Positions 8,184 to 23,100 of a stretch of DNA of 64,000 bases are shown here, in pieces. Positions within the stretch are counted from its first letter, which is position 1, and every line of letters starts with the position of its first letter. This stretch comes from Halichondria panicea (taxonomy: Eukaryota; Porifera; Demospongiae; Suberitida; Halichondriidae): contig NC_087377.1 of the NCBI RefSeq assembly GCF_963675165.1, forward strand, positions 13,264,198 through 13,328,197. The letters are read 5' to 3'. The notes beneath the pieces were generated by a model that did no database searches, was not told the origin of the DNA, and was given only the letters and a program-made list of their open reading frames with translations. The position numbers were made by a program, and so were the translations under genes.

Positions 8184-11100
8184 GGTAAAACTATTGCTAG
8201 TGAATTGAACCCACTCACGGGAACGTAAAACTATTGCTAGTGAATTGAACCCACTCATGGGAACGCAAAACTATTGCTAGTGACCACTCACGGGAACTTA
8301 AAACTATTGCTAGTGAATTGAACCCAATCACGGGAACGCAAAACTATTGCTAGTGAATTGAACCCACTGACGGGAACGCAAAATTATTGCTAGTAAATTG
8401 AACCCACTCACGGGAACGTAAAACTATTGCTAGTGAATTTAACCCACTCACGGAAACTTGAAACTATTGCTAGTGAATTGAATCCACCCACGGGAACGTA
8501 AAACTATTGCTAGTGAATTGAACCCACTCAAGGGAATGCAAAACTATTGCTAGTGAATTGAACCCACTCACGAGAACGCAAAACTATTGCTAGTGAATTG
8601 AACCCACCCACGGGAACGCAAAACTATTGCTAGTGACCACTCACGGGAATTTAAAACTATTGCTAGTGATGAACCCACCCACGGGAACGCAAAACTATTG
8701 CTAGTGACCACTCACGAGAACTTAAAACTATTGCTAGTGAATTGAACCCACTCACGGAACGTAAAACTATTGCTGGTGAATTGAACCCACCCACGGGAAC
8801 GCAAAACTATTGCTAGTGAATTGAACCCACCCACGGGAACGCAAAACTATTGCTGGTGAATTGAACCCACCCACGGGAACGCAAAACTATTGCTAGTGAA
8901 TTGAACCCACTCACGGGAACGCAAAACTATTGCTAATGAATTGAACCCACTCACGGGAACGCAAAACTATTGCTAGTGAATTGAACCCACTCACGGGAAC
9001 TTAAAACTATTGCTAGTGAATTGAACCGACTCACAGGAACGTAAAACTATTGCTAGTGAATTGAACCCACTCAAGGGAATGCAAAACTATTGCTAGTGAA
9101 TTGAACCCACTCACGAGAACGCAAAACTATTGCTAGTGAATTGAACCCACCCACGGGAACGCAAAACTATTGCTAGTGACCACTCACGGGAACTTAAAAC
9201 TATTGCTAGTGAATTGAACCCACCCACGGGAACGCAAAACTATTGCTAATGAATTGAACCTACCCACGGGAACGCAAAACTATTGCTAGTGACCACTCAC
9301 GAGAACTTAAAACTATTGCTAGTGAATTGAACCCACTCACGGGAACGTAAAACTATTGCTGGTGAATTGAACCCACCCACGGGAACGCAAAACTATTGCT
9401 GGTGAATTGAACCCACCCACGGGAATGCAAAACTATTGCTAGTGAATTGAACCCACTCACGGGAACGCAAAACTATTGCTAGTGAATTGAACCCACTCAC
9501 GGGAACGCAAAACTATTGCTAGTGAACTGAACCCACTCACGGGAACGCAAAACTATTGGTAGTGAATTGAACCCACTTACGAGAACGCAAAACTATTGCT
9601 AGTGAATTGAACCCACCCACGGGAACGCAAAACTATTGCTAGTGACCACTCACGGGAACTTAAAACTATTGCTAGTGAATTGAACCCACCCACGGGAACG
9701 CAAAACTATTGCTAGTGACCACTCACGGGAACGCAAAACTATTGCTAGTGAATTGAACCCACCCACGGGAACGCAAAACTATTGCTGGTGAATTGAACCC
9801 ACCCACGAGAACGCAAAACTATTGCTGGTGAGTTGAACCCACCCACGAGAACGCAAAACTATTACTGATGAATTGAACCCACCCACGGGAACGCAAAACT
9901 ATTGCTAGTGAATTGAACCCACCCACGGGAACGTAAAACTATTGTTGGTGAATTGAACCCACCCACGGGAACGCAAAACTATTGCTAGTGAATTGAACCC
10001 ACTCACGGGAACGCAAAACTATTGCTGGTGAATTGAACCCACCCACGGGAACGCAAAACTATTGCTGGTGAGTTGAACCCACCCACGAGAACGCAAAACT
10101 ATTGCTGGTGAATTGAACCCACCCACGGGAACGCAAAACTATTGCTAGTGAATTGAACCCACCCACGGGAACGTAAAACTATTGCTGGTGAATTGAACCC
10201 ACCCACGGGAACGCAAAACTATTGCTAGTGAATTGAAACCACCCACGGGAACGCAAAACTATTGCTAGTGAATTGAACCCACCCACGGGAACGCAAAACT
10301 ATTGCTAGTGAATTGAACCCACTCACGGGAACTTAAAACTATTGCTAGTGAATTGAACCCACTCAAGGGAATGCAAAACTATTGCTAGTGAATTGAACCC
10401 ACTCACGAGAACGCAAAACTATTGCTAGTGAATTGAACCCACCCACGGGAACTTAAAACTATTGCTAGTGAATTGAACCCACTCACGAGAACGCAAAACT
10501 ATTGCTAGTGAATTGAACCCACTCACGGGAACTTAAAACTATTGCTAGTGAATTGAACCCACTCAAGGGAATGCAAAACTATTGCTAGTGAATTGAACCC
10601 ACTCACGAGAACGCAAAACTATTGCTAGTGAATTGAACCCACCCACGGGAACGCAAAACTATTGTTAGTGACCACTCACGGGAACTTAAAACTATTGCTA
10701 GTGAATTGAACCCACCCACGGGAACGCAAAACTATTGCTAGTGAATTGAACCCACCCACGGGAACGCAAAACTATTGCTAGTGAATTGAACCCACTCACG
10801 GGAACGCAAAACTATTGCTAGTGAATTGAACCCACTCACGGGAACGCAAAACTATTGCTAGTGAATTGAACCCACTCACGGGAACGCAAAACTATTGCTA
10901 GTGAATTGAACCCACCCACGGGAATGCAAAACTATTGCTAGTGAATTGAACCCACCCACGGGAACGCAAAACTATTGCTAGTGAATTGAACCCACTCAAG
11001 GGAACGCAAAACTATTGCTAGTGAATTGAACCCACTCACGGGAACGCAAAACTATTGGTAGTGAATTGAACCCACTCACGGGAACGTAAAACTATTGCTA

Positions 11101-14100
11101 GTGAATTGAACCCACTCAAGGGAATGCAAAACTATTGCTAGTGAATTGAACCCACTTACGAGAACGCAAAACTATTGCTAGTGAATTGAACCCACCCACG
11201 GGAACGCAAAACTATTGCTAGTGACCACTCACGGGAACTTAAAACTATTGCTAGTGAATTGAACCCACCCACGGGAACGCAAAACTATTGCTAGTGAATT
11301 GAACCCACCCACGGGAACGCAAAACTATTGCTGGTGAATTGAACCCACCCACGGGAACGCAAAACTATTGCTAGTGAATTGAACCCACCCACAGGAACGC
11401 AAAACTATTGCTAGTGAATTGAACCCACTCACGGGAACGCAAAACTATTGCTAGTGAATTGAACCCACTCACGGGAACGCAAAATTATTGGTAGTGAATT
11501 GAACCCACTCACGGGAACGTAAAACTATTGCTAGTGAATTGAACCCACTCAAGGGAATGCAAAACTATTGCTAGTGAATTGAACCCACTTACGAGAACGC
11601 AAAACTATTGCTAGTGAATTGAACCCACCCACGGAAACGCAAAACTATTGCTAGTGAATTGAACCCACCCACGGGAACGCAAAACTATTGCTAGTGAATT
11701 GAACCCACTCACGGGAACGCAAAACTATTGCTAGTGAATTGAACCCACTCACGGGAACGCAAAACTATTGCTAGTGACCACTCACGAGAACTTAAAACTA
11801 TTGCTAGTGAATTGAACCCACTCACGGGAACGTAAAACTATTGCTGGTGAATTGAACCCACCCACGGGAACGCAAAACTATTGCTGGTGAATTGAACCCA
11901 CCCACGGGAACGCAAAACTATTGCTGGTGAATTGAACCCACTCACGGGAACGCAAAACTATTGCTAGTGAATTGAACCCACCCACGGGAACGCAAAACTA
12001 TTGCTGGTGAATTGAACCCACTCACGGGAACGCAAAACTATTGCTAGTGAATTGAACCCACTCACGGGAACGCAAAACTATTGCTAGTGAATTGAACCCA
12101 CTCACGGGAACGCAAAACTATTGCTAGTGAATTGAACCCACTCACGGAAACGCAAAACTATTGCTGGTGAATTGAACCCACTCACGGGAACGCAAAACTA
12201 TTGCTAGTGAATTGAACCCACCCACGGAAACGCAAAACTATTGCTAGTGAATTGAACCCACCCACGGGAACGCAAAACTATTGCTGGTGAATTGAACCCA
12301 CTCACGGGAACGCAAAACTATTGCTAGTGAATTGAACCCACTCACGGGAACGTAAAACTATTGCTAGTGAATTAATTGAACCCACTCACGGGAACGCAAA
12401 ACTATTGCTAGTGACCACTCACGGAAACGCAAAACTATTGCTAGTGAATTGAACCCACTCACGGGAACGCAAAACTATTGCTAGTGAATTGAACCCACTC
12501 ACGGGAACGCAAAACTATTGCTAGTGAATTGAACCCACTCACGGGAACGCAAAACTATTGGTAGTGAATTGAACCCACTCAAGGGAATGCAAAACTATTG
12601 CTAGTGAATTGAACCCACTTACGAGAACGCAAAACTATTGCTAGTGAATTGAACCCACCCACGGGAACGCAAAACTATTGCTAGTGACCACTCACGGGAA
12701 CTTAAAACTATTGCTAGTGAATTGAACCCACCCACGGGAACGCAAAACTATTGCTAGTGAATTGAACCCACTCACGGGAACGCAAAACTATTGCTAGTGA
12801 ATTGAACCCACTCACGGGAACGCAAAACTATTGCTAGTGACCACTCACGGGAACTTAAAACTATTGCTAGTGAATTGAACCCACCCACGGGAACGCAAAA
12901 CTATTGCTAGTGAATTGAACCCACTCACGGGAACGCAAAACTATTGCTAGTGAATTGAACCCACTCACGGGAACGCAAAACTATTGCTGGTGAATTGAAC
13001 CCACCCACGGGAACGCAAAACTATTGCTGGTGAGTTGAACCCACCCACGAGAATGCAAAACTATTGCTGGTGAATTGAACCCACCCACGGGAACGCAAAA
13101 CTATTGCTAGTGAATTGAACCCACCCACGGGAACGTAAAACTATTGCTGGTGAATTGAACCCACCCACGGGAACGCAAAACTATTGCTGGTGAATTGAAC
13201 CCACCCACGGGAACGCAAAACTATTGCTAGTGAATTGAACCCACCCACAGGAACGCAAAACTATTGCTAGTGAATTGAACCCACTCACGGGAACGCAAAA
13301 CTATTGCTAGTGAATTGAACCCACTCACGGGAACGCAAAACTATTGGTAGTGAATTGAACCCACTCACGGGAACGCAAAACTATTGCTAGTGAATTGAAC
13401 CCACTCACGGGAACTTAAAACTATTGCTAGTGAATTGAACCCACTCACAGGAACGTAAAACTATTGCTAGTGAATTGAACCCACTCAAGGGAATGCAAAA
13501 CTATTGCTAGTGAATTGAACCCACTCACGAGAACGCAAAACTATTGCTAGTGAATTGAACCCACCCACGGGAACGCAAAACTATTGTTAGTGACCACTCA
13601 CGGGAACTTAAAACTATTGCTAGTGAATTGAACCCACCCACGGGAACGCAAAACTATTGCTAGTGACCACTCACGGGAACTTAAAACTATTGCTAGTGAA
13701 TTGAACCCACCCACGGGAACGCAAAACTATTGCTAGTGAATTGAACCCACCCACGGGAACGCAAAACTATTGCTGGTGAATTGAACCCACCCACGGGAAC
13801 GCAAAACTATTGCTAGTGAATTGAACCCACCCACAGGAACGCAAAACTATTGCTAGTGAATTAAACCCACTCACGGGAACGCAAAACTATTGCTAGTGAA
13901 TTGAACCCACTCACGGGAACGCAAAACTATTGGTAGTGAATTGAACCCACTCACGGGAACGCAAAACTATTGCTAGTGAATTGAACCCACTCAAGGGAAT
14001 GCAAAACTATTGCTAGTGAATTGAACCCACTTACGAGAACGCAAAACTATTGCTAGTGAATTGAACCCACCCACGGAAACGCAAAACTATTGCTAGTGAA

Positions 14101-17100
14101 TTGAACCCACCCACGGGAACGCAAAACTATTGCTAGTGAATTGAACCCACTCACGGGAACGCAAAACTATTGCTAGTGAATTGAACCCACTCACGGGAAC
14201 GCAAAACTATTGCTAGTGACCACTCACGAGAACTTAAAACTATTGCTAGTGAATTGAACCCACTCACGGGAACGTAAAACTATTGCTGGTGAATTGAACC
14301 CACCCACGGGAACGCAAAACTATTGCTGGTGAATTGAACCCACCCACGGGAACGCAAAACTATTGCTGGTGAATTGAACCCACTCACGGGAACGCAAAAC
14401 TATTGCTAGTGAATTGAACCCACCCACGGGAACGCAAAACTATTGCTGGTGAATTGAACCCACTCACGGGAACGCAAAACTATTGCTAGTGAATTGAACC
14501 CACTCACGGGAACGCAAAACTATTGCTAGTGAATTGAACCCACTCACGGGAACGCAAAACTATTGCTAGTGAATTGAACCCACTCACGGAAACGCAAAAC
14601 TATTGCTGGTGAATTGAACCCACTCACGGGAACGCAAAACTATTGCTAGTGAATTGAACCCACCCACGGAAACGCAAAACTATTGCTAGTGAATTGAACC
14701 CACCCACGGGAACGCAAAACTATTGCTGGTGAATTGAACCCACTCACGGGAACGCAAAACTATTGCTAGTGAATTGAACCCACTCACGGGAACGTAAAAC
14801 TATTGCTAGTGAATTAATTGAACCCACTCACGGGAACGCAAAACTATTGCTAGTGAATTGAACCCACTCACGGGAACGCAAAACTATTGCTAGTGAATTG
14901 AACCCACTCACGGGAACGCAAAACTATTGCTAGTGAATTGAACCCACTCACGGGAACGCAAAACTATTGGTAGTGAATTGAACCCACTCAAGGGAATGCA
15001 AAACTATTGCTAGTGAATTGAACCCACTTACGAGAACGCAAAACTATTGCTAGTGAATTGAACCCACCCACGGGAACGCAAAACTATTGCTAGTGACCAC
15101 TCACGGGAACTTAAAACTATTGCTAGTGAATTGAACCCACCCACGGGAACGCAAAACTATTGCTAGTGAATTGAACCCACTCACGGGAACGCAAAACTAT
15201 TGCTAGTGAATTGAACCCACTCACGGGAACGCAAAACTATTGCTAGTGACCACTCACGGGAACTTAAAACTATTGCTAGTGAATTGAACCCACCCACGGG
15301 AACGCAAAACTATTGCTAGTGAATTGAACCCACTCACGGGAACGCAAAACTATTGCTAGTGAATTGAACCCACTCACGGGAACGCAAAACTATTGCTAGT
15401 GAATTGAACCCACTCACGGGAACGCAAAACTATTGCTAGTGAATTGAACCCACTCACGGGAACGCAAAACTATTGCTAGTGAATTGAACCCACTCACGGG
15501 AACGCAAAACTATTGGTAGTGAATTGAACCCACTCACGGGAACGCAAAACTATTGCTAGTGAATTGAACCCACTCAAGGGAATGCAAAACTATTGCTAGT
15601 GAATTGAACCCACTTACGAGAACGCAAAACTATTGCTAGTGAATTGAACCCACCCACGGAAACGCAAAACTATTGCTAGTGAATTGAACCCACCCACGGG
15701 AACGCAAAACTATTGCTAGTGAATTGAACCCACTCACGGGAACGCAAAACTATTGCTAGTGAATTGAACCCACTCACGGGAACGCAAAACTATTGCTAGT
15801 GACCACTCACGAGAACTTAAAACTATTGCTAGTGAATTGAACCCACTCACGGGAACGTAAAACTATTGCTGGTGAATTGAACCCACCCACGGGAACGCAA
15901 AACTATTGCTGGTGAATTGAACCCACCCACGGGAACGCAAAACTATTGCTGGTGAATTGAACCCACTCACGGGAACGCAAAACTATTGCTAGTGAATTGA
16001 ACCCACCCACGGGAACGCAAAACTATTGCTGGTGAATTGAACCCACTCACGGGAACACAAAACTATTGCTAGTGAATTGAACCCACTCACGGGAACGCAA
16101 AACTATTGCTAGTGAATTGAACCCACTCACGGGAACGCAAAACTATTGCTAGTGAATTGAACCCACTCACGGAAACGCAAAACTATTGCTGGTGAATTGA
16201 ACCCACTCACGGGAACGCAAAACTATTGCTAGTGAATTGAACCCACCCACGGAAACGCAAAACTATTGCTAGTGAATTGAACCCACCCACGGGAACGCAA
16301 AACTATTGCTGGTGAATTGAACCCACTCACGGGAACGCAAAACTATTGCTAGTGAATTGAACCCACTCACGGGAACGTAAAACTATTGCTAGTGAATTAA
16401 TTGAACCCACTCACGGGAACGCAAAACTATTGCTAGTGAATTGAACCCACTCACGGGAACGCAAAACTATTGCTAGTGAATTGAACCCACTCACGGGAAC
16501 GCAAAACTATTGCTAGTGAATTGAACCCACTCACGGGAACGCAAAACTATTGGTAGTGAATTGAACCCACTCAAGGGAATGCAAAACTATTGCTAGTGAA
16601 TTGAACCCACTTACGAGAACGCAAAACTATTGCTAGTGAATTGAACCCACCCACGGGAACGCAAAACTATTGCTAGTGACCACTCACGGGAACTTAAAAC
16701 TATTGCTAGTGAATTGAACCCACCCACGGGAACGCAAAACTATTGCTAGTGAATTGAACCCACTCACGGGAACGCAAAACTATTGCTAGTGAATTGAACC
16801 CACTCACGGGAACGCAAAACTATTGCTAGTGACCACTCACGGGAACTTAAAACTATTGCTAGTGAATTGAACCCACCCACGGGAACGCAAAACTATTGCT
16901 AGTGAATTGAACCCACTCACGGGAACGCAAAACTATTGCTAGTGAATTGAACCCACTCACGGGAACGCAAAACTATTGCTAGTGAATTGAACCCACTCAC
17001 GGGAACGCAAAACTATTGCTGGTGAATTGAACCCACCCACGGGAACGCAAAACTATTGCTGGTGAGTTGAACCCACCCACGAGAACGCAAAACTATTGCT

Positions 17101-20100
17101 GGTGAATTGAACCCACCCACGGGAACGCAAAACTATTGCTAGTGAATTGAACCCACCCACGGGAACGCAAAACTATTGCTAGTGAATTGAACCCACCCAC
17201 GGGAACGCAAAACTATTGCTAGTGAATTGAACCCACCCACGGGGACGCAAAACTATAGCTAGTGAATTGAACCCACTCACGGGAACGCAAAACTATTGCT
17301 AGTGAATTGAACCCACTCACGGGAACGCAAAACTATTGCTAGTGAATTGAACCCACTCACGGGAACTTAAAACTATTGCTAGTGAATTGAACCCACTCAC
17401 GGGAACGTAAAACTATTGCTAGTGAATTGAACCCACTCAAGGGAATGCAAAATTATTGCTAGTGAATTGAACCCACTCACGAGAACGCAAAACTATTGCT
17501 AGTGAATTGAACCCACCCACGGGAACGCAAAACTATTGTTAGTGACCACTCACGGGAACTTAAAACTATTGCTAGTGAATTGAACCCACCCACGGGAACG
17601 CAAAACTATTGCTAGTGAATTGAACCCACCCACGGGAACGCAAAACTATTGCTAGTGAATTGAACCCACTCACGGGAACGCAAAACTATTGCTAGTGAAT
17701 TGAACCCACTCACGGGAACGCAAAACTATTGCTAGTGAATTGAACCCACTCACGGGAACGCAAAACTATTGCTAGTGAATTGAACCCACCCACGGGAATG
17801 CAAAACTATTGCTAGTGAATTGAACCCACCCACGGGAACGCAAAACTATTGCTAGTGAATTGAACCCACTCACGGGAACACAAAACTATTGCTAGTGAAT
17901 TGAACCCACTCACGGGAACGCAAAACTATTGGTAGTGAATTGAACCCACTCACGGGAACGTAAAACTATTGCTAGTGAATTGAACCCACTCAAGGGAATG
18001 CAAAACTATTGCTAGTGAATTGAACCCACTTACGAGAACGCAAAACTATTGCTAGTGAATTGAACCCACCCACGGGAACGCAAAACTATTGCTAGTGAAT
18101 TGAACCCACCCACGGGAACGCAAAACTATTGCTAGTGAATTGAACCCACCCACGGGAACGCAAAACTATTGCTGGTGAATTGAACCCACTCACGGGAACG
18201 CAAAACTATTGCTAGTGAATTGAACCCACTCACGGGAACGTAAAACTATTGCTAGTGAATTAATTGAACCCACTCACGGGAACGCAAAACTATTGCTAGT
18301 GACCACTCACGGGAACGCAAAACTATTGCTAGTGAATTGAACCCACTCACGGGAACGCAAAACTATTGCTAGTGAATTGAACCCACTCACGGGAACGCAA
18401 AACTATTGCTAGTGAATTGAACCCACTCACGGGAACGCAAAACTATTGGTAGTGAATTGAACCCACTCAAGGGAATGCAAAACTATTGCTAGTGACCACT
18501 CACGGGAACTTAAAACTATTGCTAGTGAATTGAACCCACCCACGGGAACGCAAAACTATTGCTAGTGAATTGAACCCACTCACGGGAACGCAAAACTATT
18601 GCTAGTGAATTGAACCCACTCACGGGAACGCAAAACTATTGCTAGTGAATTGAACCCACTCACGGGAACGCAAAACTATTGCTAGTGAATTGAACCCACT
18701 CACGGGAACGCAAAACTATTGCTGGTGAATTGAACCCACCCACGGGAACGCAAAACTATTGCTGGTGAGTTGAACCCACCCACGAGAACGCAAAACTATT
18801 GCTGGTGAATTGAACCCACCCACGGGAACGCAAAACTATTGCTAGTGAATTGAACCCACCCACGGGAACGCAAAACTATTGCTAGTGAATTGAACCCACC
18901 CACGGGAACGCAAAACTATTGCTAGTGAATTGAACCCACCCACGGGGACGCAAAACTATAGCTAGTGAATTGAACCCACTCACGGGAACGCAAAACTATT
19001 GCTAGTGAATTGAACCCACTCACGGGAACTTAAAACTATTGCTAGTGAATTGAACCCACTCACGGGAACGTAAAACTATTGCTAGTGAATTGAACCCACT
19101 CAAGGGAATGCAAAACTATTGCTAGTGAATTGAACCCACTCACGAGAACGCAAAACTATTGCTAGTGAATTGAACCCACCCACGGGAACGCAAAACTATT
19201 GTTAGTGACCACTCACGGGAACTTAAAACTATTGCTAGTGAATTGAACCCACCCACGGGAACGCAAAACTATTGCTAGTGAATTGAACCCACCCACGGGA
19301 ACGCAAAACTATTGCTAGTGAATTGAACCCACTCACGGGAACGCAAAACTATTGCTAGTGAATTGAACCCACTCACGGGAACGCAAAACTATTGCTAGTG
19401 AATTGAACCCACTCACGGGAACGCAAAACTATTGCTAGTGAATTGAACCCACCCACGGGAATGCAAAACTATTGCTAGTGAATTGAACCCACCCACGGGA
19501 ACGCAAAACTATTGCTAGTGAATTGAACCCACTCACGGGAACACAAAACTATTGCTAGTGAATTGAACCCACTCACGGGAACGCAAAACTATTGGTAGTG
19601 AATTGAACCCACTCACGGGAACGTAAAACTATTGCTAGTGAATTGAACCCACTCAAGGGAATGCAAAACTATTGCTAGTGAATTGAACCCACTTACGAGA
19701 ACGCAAAACTATTGCTAGTGAATTGAACCCACCCACGGGAACGCAAAACTATTGCTAGTGACCACTCACGGGAACTTAAAACTATTGCTAGTGAATTGAA
19801 CCCACCCACGGGAACGCAAAACTATTGCTAGTGAATTGAACCCACCCACGGGAACGCAAAACTATTGCTAGTGAATTGAACCCACCCACGGGAACGCAAA
19901 ACTATTGCTGGTGAATTGAACCCACTCACGGGAACGCAAAACTATTGCTAGTGAATTGAACCCACTCACGGGAACGTAAAACTATTGCTAGTGAATTAAT
20001 TGAACCCACTCACGGGAACGCAAAACTATTGCTAGTGACCACTCACGGGAACGCAAAACTATTGCTAGTGAATTGAACCCACTCACGGGAACGCAAAACT

Positions 20101-23100
20101 ATTGCTAGTGAATTGAACCCACTCACGGGAACGCAAAACTATTGCTAGTGAATTGAACCCACTCACGGGAACGCAAAACTATTGGTAGTGAATTGAACCC
20201 ACTCAAGGGAATGCAAAACTATTGCTAGTGAATTGAACCCACTTACGAGAACGCAAAACTATTGCTAGTGAATTGAACCCACCCACGGGAACGCAAAACT
20301 ATTGCTAGTGACCACTCACGGGAACTTAAACTATTGCTAGTGAATTGAACCCACCCACGGGAACGCAAAACTATTGCTAGTGAATTGAACCCACTCACGG
20401 GAACGCAAAACTATTGCTAGTGAATTGAACCCACTCACGGGAACGCAAAACTATTGCTAGTGACCACTCACGGGAACTTAAAACTATTGCTAGTGAATTG
20501 AACCCACCCACGAGAACGCAAAACTATTGCTGGTGAATTGAACCCACCCACGGGAACGCAAAACTATTGCTAGTGAATTGAACCCACCCACGGGAACGTA
20601 AAACTATTGCTGGTGAATTGAACCCACCCACGGGAACGCAAAACTATTGCTAGTGAATTGAACCCACCCACGGGAACGCAAAACTATTGCTAGTGAATTG
20701 AACCCACCCACGGGAACGCAAAACTATTGCTAGTGAATTGAACCCACCCACGGGGACGCAAAACTATAGCTAGTGAATTGAACCCACTCACGGGAACTTA
20801 AAACTATTGCTAGTGAATTGAACCCACTCACAGGAACGTAAAACTATTGCTAGTGAATTGAACCCACTCAAGGGAATGCAAAACTATTGCTAGTGAATTG
20901 AACCCACTCACGGGAACGCAAAACTATTGCTAGTGAATTGAACCCACTCACGGGAACGCAAAACTATTGCTAGTGAATTGAACCCACTCACGGGAACTTA
21001 AAACTATTGCTAGTGAATTGAACCCACTCACAGGAACGTAAAACTATTGCTAGTGAATTGAACCCACCCACGGGAACGCAAAACTATTGCTAGTGAATTG
21101 AACCCACCCACGGGAACGCAAAACTATTGCTGGTGAATTGAACCCACTCACGGGAACGCAAAACTATTGCTAGTGAATTGAACCCACTCACGGGAACGTA
21201 AAACTATTGCTAGTGAATTAATTGAACCCACTCACGGGAACGCAAAACTATTGCTAGTGACCACTCACGGGAACGCAAAACTATTGCTAGTGAATTGAAC
21301 CCACTCACGGGAACGCAAAACTATTGCTAGTGAATTGAACCCACTCACGGGAACGCAAAACTATTGCTAGTGAATTGAACCCACTCACGGGAACGCAAAA
21401 CTATTGGTAGTGAATTGAACCCACTCAAGGGAATGCAAAACTATTGCTAGTGACCACTCACGGGAACTTAAAACTATTGCTAGTGAATTGAACCCACCCA
21501 CGGGAACGCAAAACTATTGCTAGTGAATTGAACCCACTCACGGGAACGCAAAACTATTGCTAGTGAATTGAACCCACTCACGGGAACGCAAAACTATTGC
21601 TAGTGAATTGAACCCACTCACGGGAACGCAAAACTATTGCTAGTGAATTGAACCCACTCACGGGAACGCAAAACTATTGCTGGTGAATTGAACCCACCCA
21701 CGGGAACGCAAAACTATTGCTGGTGAGTTGAACCCACCCACGAGAACGCAAAACTATTGCTGGTGAATTGAACCCACCCACGGGAACGCAAAACTATTGC
21801 TAGTGAATTGAACCCACCCACGGGAACGCAAAACTATTGCTAGTGAATTGAACCCACCCACGGGAACGCAAAACTATTGCTAGTGAATTGAACCCACCCA
21901 CGGGGACGCAAAACTATAGCTAGTGAATTGAACCCACTCACGGGAACGCAAAACTATTGCTAGTGAATTGAACCCACTCACGGGAACGCAAAACTATTGC
22001 TAGTGAATTGAACCCACTCACGGGAACTTAAAACTATTGCTAGTGAATTGAACCCACTCACGGGAACGTAAAACTATTGCTAGTGAATTGAACCCACTCA
22101 AGGGAATGCAAAACTATTGCTAGTGAATTGAACCCACTCACGAGAACGCAAAACTATTGCTAGTGAATTGAACCCACCCACGGGAACGCAAAACTATTGT
22201 TAGTGACCACTCACGGGAACTTAAAACTATTGCTAGTGAATTGAACCCACCCACGGGAACGCAAAACTATTGCTAGTGAATTGAACCCACCCACGGGAAC
22301 GCAAAACTATTGCTAGTGAATTGAACCCACTCACGGGAACGCAAAACTATTGCTAGTGAATTGAACCCACTCACGGGAACGCAAAACTATTGCTAGTGAA
22401 TTGAACCCACTCACGGGAACGCAAAACTATTGCTAGTGAATTGAACCCACCCACGGGAATGAAAAACTATTGCTAGTGAATTGAACCCACCCACGGGAAC
22501 GCAAAACTATTGCTAGTGAATTGAACCCACTCACGGGAACACAAAACTATTGCTAGTGAATTGAACCCACTCACGGGAACGCAAAACTATTGGTAGTGAA
22601 TTGAACCCACTCACGGGAACGTAAAACTATTGCTAGTGAATTGAACCCACTCAAGGGAATGCAAAACTATTGCTAGTGAATTGAACCCACTTACGAGAAC
22701 GCAAAACTATTGCTAGTGAATTGAACCCACCCACGGGAACGCAAAACTATTGCTAGTGACCACTCACGGGAACTTAAAACTATTGCTAGTGAATTGAACC
22801 CACCCACGGGAACGCAAAACTATTGCTAGTGAATTGAACCCACCCACGGGAACGCAAAACTATTGCTAGTGAATTGAACCCACCCACGGGAACGCAAAAC
22901 TATTGCTGGTGAATTGAACCCACTCACGGGAACGCAAAACTATTGCTAGTGAATTGAACCCACTCACGGGAACGTAAAACTATTGCTAGTGAATTAATTG
23001 AACCCACTCACGGGAACGCAAAACTATTGCTAGTGACCACTCACGGGAACGCAAAACTATTGCTAGTGAATTGAACCCACTCACGGGAACGCAAAACTAT

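Noticed and set aside
7953-8228. ORFs in the first 53-bp cluster
   Set aside because: Same low-T artefact as the larger cluster.
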